From assembly GCA_036397065.1 (NCBI GenBank), contig DASWJP010000109.1:1-64000 (forward strand): 64,000 nt of DNA, given 5' to 3'. How positions within the stretch are numbered: the first letter of the stretch is position 1; each line of letters opens with the position of its first letter. The notes under the pieces were generated by a model. That model saw only the letters and a list, made by a program, of their open reading frames with translations. It was not told the DNA's origin and did not search any database. The translations under genes and the position numbers were made by a program. Shown here piece after piece: positions 61,452 through 64,000 of the stretch. The stretch is from JAJFGI01 sp036397065. Its GTDB lineage: Bacteria; Pseudomonadota; Alphaproteobacteria; Kiloniellales; J153.

Positions 61452-62351
61452 CTAAGCCTGGGGCGCCGAGGCGGCAGCTTGCGGCTGGCGGCCGTGGCTC
61501 TCGAGCTTGGCCGCGTCCGCGCCGGGCGCCTGCCGGGCGTTCTCGCGGCGGCGCAGAAGCTCGTAAGAGACCGCGCCGATCAGGGTGATGCCGATGATGA
61601 TGACCGCCAGGGCGCTCAACTCCGGCGTCGTGCCCATGCGGACCCGGCCCGCCAGCACGGTGGTCAGGGTGCTCTCGGCCTGGATCGTGAACACGGTGGT
61701 GTTGTAGTTCTCGAACGAGGTTAGGAAGGCGAGGACGGCGGCGGAGAAGATCGCCGGCCGCAGGAACGGCAGCAGGATCTGCCGGAACACCTGCCCATGG
61801 GTGGCCCCCAGATCGAGCGCCGCCTCTTCCTGCGAATAGTCGAAACGTTGCAGCCGCGCCAGAAAGACCAGCATGCAATAGGCAGCGATAAAGTTGGACT
61901 GGCCGACGATGGTCAGGAAGATGCCGTCATAGAAGAGGGTTTCGTAGTCGGCGTTCAGGGCCGTTCCCATGCGGTCCCAAAAGACCAAGGTCGAGATGCC
62001 CAGGATCACCCCCGGGGTCAGCACCGGCGAGACCACGATGGTGTAGTAGATCGACCGGGCGCGGCGATGAATCTGCGTCATGACGATGGCCCCGGCCAGA
62101 CCGATCGGCACCGAGAGGCAGATGACGCCCAGACCGATCCACAGGCTGTTGCCGATGCCTTGCAGCAACAGATCGTCCCTGGCCAGCTCGGTGAACCAGC
62201 GCAGGGTGAAGCCCTCCCACGGGTTCACCTGCGGGTAGGAGGTGGCGTTGAAGGCGGTGATTCCCATCAGCACCAGGGGACCGAACAGATAGGAAAAAAA
62301 CAGCACAATGTATAAGCCGATCACCATCCTGAGCACTGTCTGCGAGGTCAT
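61452..62351 (-). CDS. potC: ABC importer inner-membrane permease, PotC/PotI type
   Basis: The 299-residue permease has six predicted membrane helices and the EAA loop EEAALDLGATHGQVFRQILL near residue 180. The C-terminal ~40 residues form a hydrophilic tail rich in Ala, Gln and Arg, longer than usual. It overlaps the preceding permease gene by four bases. Confidence 0.9.
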   Translation of the reverse strand: MTSQTVLRMVIGLYIVLFFSYLFGPLVLMGITAFNATSYPQVNPWEGFTLRWFTELARDDLLLQGIGNSLWIGLGVICLSVPIGLAGAIVMTQIHRRARSIYYTIVVSPVLTPGVILGISTLVFWDRMGTALNADYETLFYDGIFLTIVGQSNFIAAYCMLVFLARLQRFDYSQEEAALDLGATHGQVFRQILLPFLRPAIFSAAVLAFLTSFENYNTTVFTIQAESTLTTVLAGRVRMGTTPELSALAVIIIGITLIGAVSYELLRRRENARQAPGADAAKLESHGRQPQAAASAPQA

Positions 62352-63256
62352 CGGGCGATCTCCCCCAGCCCGACCTTGAACAAGCGCATGACGAGCAGAA
62401 CGAAGAGGATGCAGGCAATGAGCAGAACGAAGGCATAGGCCGACCCCTGGGGCCAGTTGCCGCCCTGGTAGAACCAGTCGTAGATGATCTGCGTGAACCA
62501 CAGGCTGCTGGGCCCGCCGAGAATCTGCGGCACGGCCAAAGCGCCCGCCGACAGCATGAACACCATGGTGCAGCCGGCGGCGATGCCCGGCTTCGCATAG
62601 GGCATGACAACGAAGAGATGAATGTGCCACCAGGGCGCGCCGAGATCGCGCGCCGCCTCGATCTGATTGTGATCCAGGCTCTCGACCGCGTTGTAGATCG
62701 GAAACATCATCAGCAGGAGGTAGGCATAGCTCAGGCCGGTATAGAGCGCGACGTCGGCGCGCAGGAAGTCGATCGGCTGGTCGATCAGGCCCAGCCCGAT
62801 CAAGACCGTGTTGATCATGCCGCCCGAGGCGAACAGCAGGCGGAAGGCAAAGGCCCGCAGGATTTCGTTGACCCAGAACGGCAGGATCAGGACCAGCAGG
62901 AGCAGCCGCGTGCGGCCGCCATGAGCCACCTGGGCCATGTAGTAGGCGAGCGGATAGCACAGGCAGAAGGCCAGCAAGGTGACGCAGATGCTGGCGACGA
63001 TCGTCTTGAAGAAAACCCCAAGATGCAGCCAGTTCAGCAACGCATCGTCGGTCGATCGGCCGAAGATCAGGTAGCGATAATTCTGCAGCGTATAGATATC
63101 CTTCGGCCCGCCGACTTCGTTCAGCGGCAGGTTCAGCCGGAAGGAAAAATCGACCATGTAGAGCTGCGGCAGCACGATCATGAACACCACCCAGACCGTC
63201 ACCGCCAGCACCAGGTAGGCTGAAACGAAAACGCCGTTGCGCCGAACGAACTTCAT
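62348..63256 (-). CDS. potB: ABC importer inner-membrane permease, PotB/PotH type
   Basis: The 302-residue permease begins with a membrane segment (VSAYLVLAVTVWVVFMIVLP) and has a periplasmic loop before the transport domain. Its EAA loop is EAARDLGAPWWHIHLFVVMP. LPFWVNEILRAFAFRLLF is typical of PotB/PotH. It follows the ATPase gene by 57 bp and overlaps potC, forming ATPase-potB-potC with the aminotransferase after it. Confidence 0.9.
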   Translation of the reverse strand: MKFVRRNGVFVSAYLVLAVTVWVVFMIVLPQLYMVDFSFRLNLPLNEVGGPKDIYTLQNYRYLIFGRSTDDALLNWLHLGVFFKTIVASICVTLLAFCLCYPLAYYMAQVAHGGRTRLLLLVLILPFWVNEILRAFAFRLLFASGGMINTVLIGLGLIDQPIDFLRADVALYTGLSYAYLLLMMFPIYNAVESLDHNQIEAARDLGAPWWHIHLFVVMPYAKPGIAAGCTMVFMLSAGALAVPQILGGPSSLWFTQIIYDWFYQGGNWPQGSAYAFVLLIACILFVLLVMRLFKVGLGEIAR

Positions 63257-63313
63257 TCGGGGCGGCCTCCCCCGCCGGTGCCGGCGCGCCCGGAGATCAA
63301 CGGCCGGCCTTCC

Positions 63314-64000
63314 TCACTCACCGGCCAGCGCCCCTTCCGGCAACACCACGGCCCGCTGCCGGTCGAAGCAGACCTCGGCCGCAGCACCTATGGCCAGCGG
63401 CAGGGCGCCACCGCTATGGGGCATCAGCAGCGTCACCTCCCGGTCGCCTTCGACGCGCAGAAACAGATTGACCGTCGGCCCCTCGAATTCCGCATTGGCC
63501 ACCGTGCCGCGGATGACATTGGCCTCTCCATTGCCCCCCTTGCCGAGAACCAGCGCCTCGGGCCGGACGAAGACGATGGCCTTGTCGCCCGCCTTCAGCC
63601 CGTGCGAATTGCGCCCGATCAGGGGACCGACAGCCGTGTCGGTGACGGCGTATTCGCCTTCGATGCGGCTGACCCGGCCATAGAAGGGATTGTTCTCGCC
63701 CACGAAGGAGGCGACGAAGCTGGTCGCCGGATTGTCGTAAACCGTGGCGCCCTTGTCGATCTGCTGCACGACACCGTCGCTCATCACGGCAATGCGGTCC
63801 GACATGGTTAGCGCCTCGCCCTGATCGTGGGTGATGTAGATGAAGGTGATGCCGACACGTTGCTGAATGGCCCGCAGCTCGGTGCGCATGTGCTGCCGCA
63901 GCTTCAGATCCAGGGCCGACAGCGGCTCGTCCAGGAGAAGGACATCGGGTTCGACGGCCAAGGCGCGGGCAATGGCCACGCGCTGCAGCTGACCGCCAGA
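63314..64000 (-). CDS. potA: ABC importer ATPase, PotA type (N-terminus outside window)
   Basis: The C-terminal 228 residues are visible and start in the ABC signature SGGQLQRVAIARAL, where the usual second Gln is Leu. Walker B (DVLLLDEPLSALDLKL), the switch His (YITHDQGEAL) and a TOBE domain with VRPEAL follow. The Walker A part lies beyond position 64000. It pairs with the two permeases downstream. Confidence 0.9.
   Translation of the reverse strand, partial: SGGQLQRVAIARALAVEPDVLLLDEPLSALDLKLRQHMRTELRAIQQRVGITFIYITHDQGEALTMSDRIAVMSDGVVQQIDKGATVYDNPATSFVASFVGENNPFYGRVSRIEGEYAVTDTAVGPLIGRNSHGLKAGDKAIVFVRPEALVLGKGGNGEANVIRGTVANAEFEGPTVNLFLRVEGDREVTLLMPHSGGALPLAIGAAAEVCFDRQRAVVLPEGALAGE

Noticed and set aside
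1..64000. CRISPR arrays, tRNA or rRNA genes, insertion sequences, prophage genes
   Set aside because: I looked for regular repeats, cloverleaf patterns, transposase motifs and terminal inverted repeats and found none that held up.

Overview
The window is GC-rich, densely packed DNA from an alphaproteobacterium, most likely of Rhodospirillales type. That placement is an inference from gene content and operon style (ATGA/GTGA overlaps, a CbiG-CobJ fusion, cobN with cobW, an N-methylglutamate synthase cluster, an iolCDEB order), not from a marker gene. I saw no rRNA, tRNA, CRISPR array, insertion sequence or phage gene.

Layout. (1) 1-6.2 kb: the tail of an unrecognised gene, a small unknown gene, an XRE-cupin regulator and the operon mgsABC-gmaS (also called glxBCD-glnT), which builds N-methylglutamate or handles glutamine-type amide transfer. 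(2) 6.2-25.7 kb: a large cobalamin island (cobB, cobA, cbiD, cobK, cobM, cbiG-cobJ, cobI, cobL, cobH, cbiX, cobD, cobO, cobN, cobW, cobP and a secreted beta-propeller gene). It mixes markers of the early-cobalt route (CbiX, CbiG, CbiD) with CobN and CobW of the late-cobalt route. A complete cobalamin riboswitch with its own terminator precedes the beta-propeller gene. Four copies of a ~105 bp palindromic repeat fill the gaps between cob genes and occur nowhere else in the window. (3) 25.8-36.6 kb: an orphan secretin-domain protein, an ArsR regulator with a DUF899 protein, asparagine synthase, PEP carboxylase, a stand-alone molybdopterin oxidoreductase, and an MFS efflux pump preceded by a leader peptide plus intrinsic terminator. 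(4) 36.6-44 kb: a SoeAB-like molybdoenzyme pair without its membrane subunit, then a decaying protocatechuate/beta-ketoadipate cluster (intact pcaI, pcaJ, pcaF; pcaB and pcaG only as remnants). (5) 44-57.9 kb: an AfuABC/FbpABC-type importer, an SDR enzyme, iolG, an inositol-monophosphatase-family enzyme, iolB, iolE, iolD, iolC and an RpiR-type regulator. Related operator-like motifs sit in the three intergenic promoters. (6) 57.9-64 kb: a small secreted protein, a Tat-exported PotD-type binding protein, a class III aminotransferase, and permeases and ATPase of a polyamine-type ABC importer that runs off the window end.

The most interesting reading concerns region 5. The binding protein lacks the tyrosine pair typical of ferric-ion binders and carries a His-Asp...Glu pattern like that of sugar-phosphate-binding AfuA. 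With a phosphatase and a full inositol pathway next door, it may be an importer and catabolic module for a phosphorylated cyclitol. Other points worth checking are the beta-propeller under B12 control, the attenuator of the MFS pump, and the foldback at the pcaB deletion junction.
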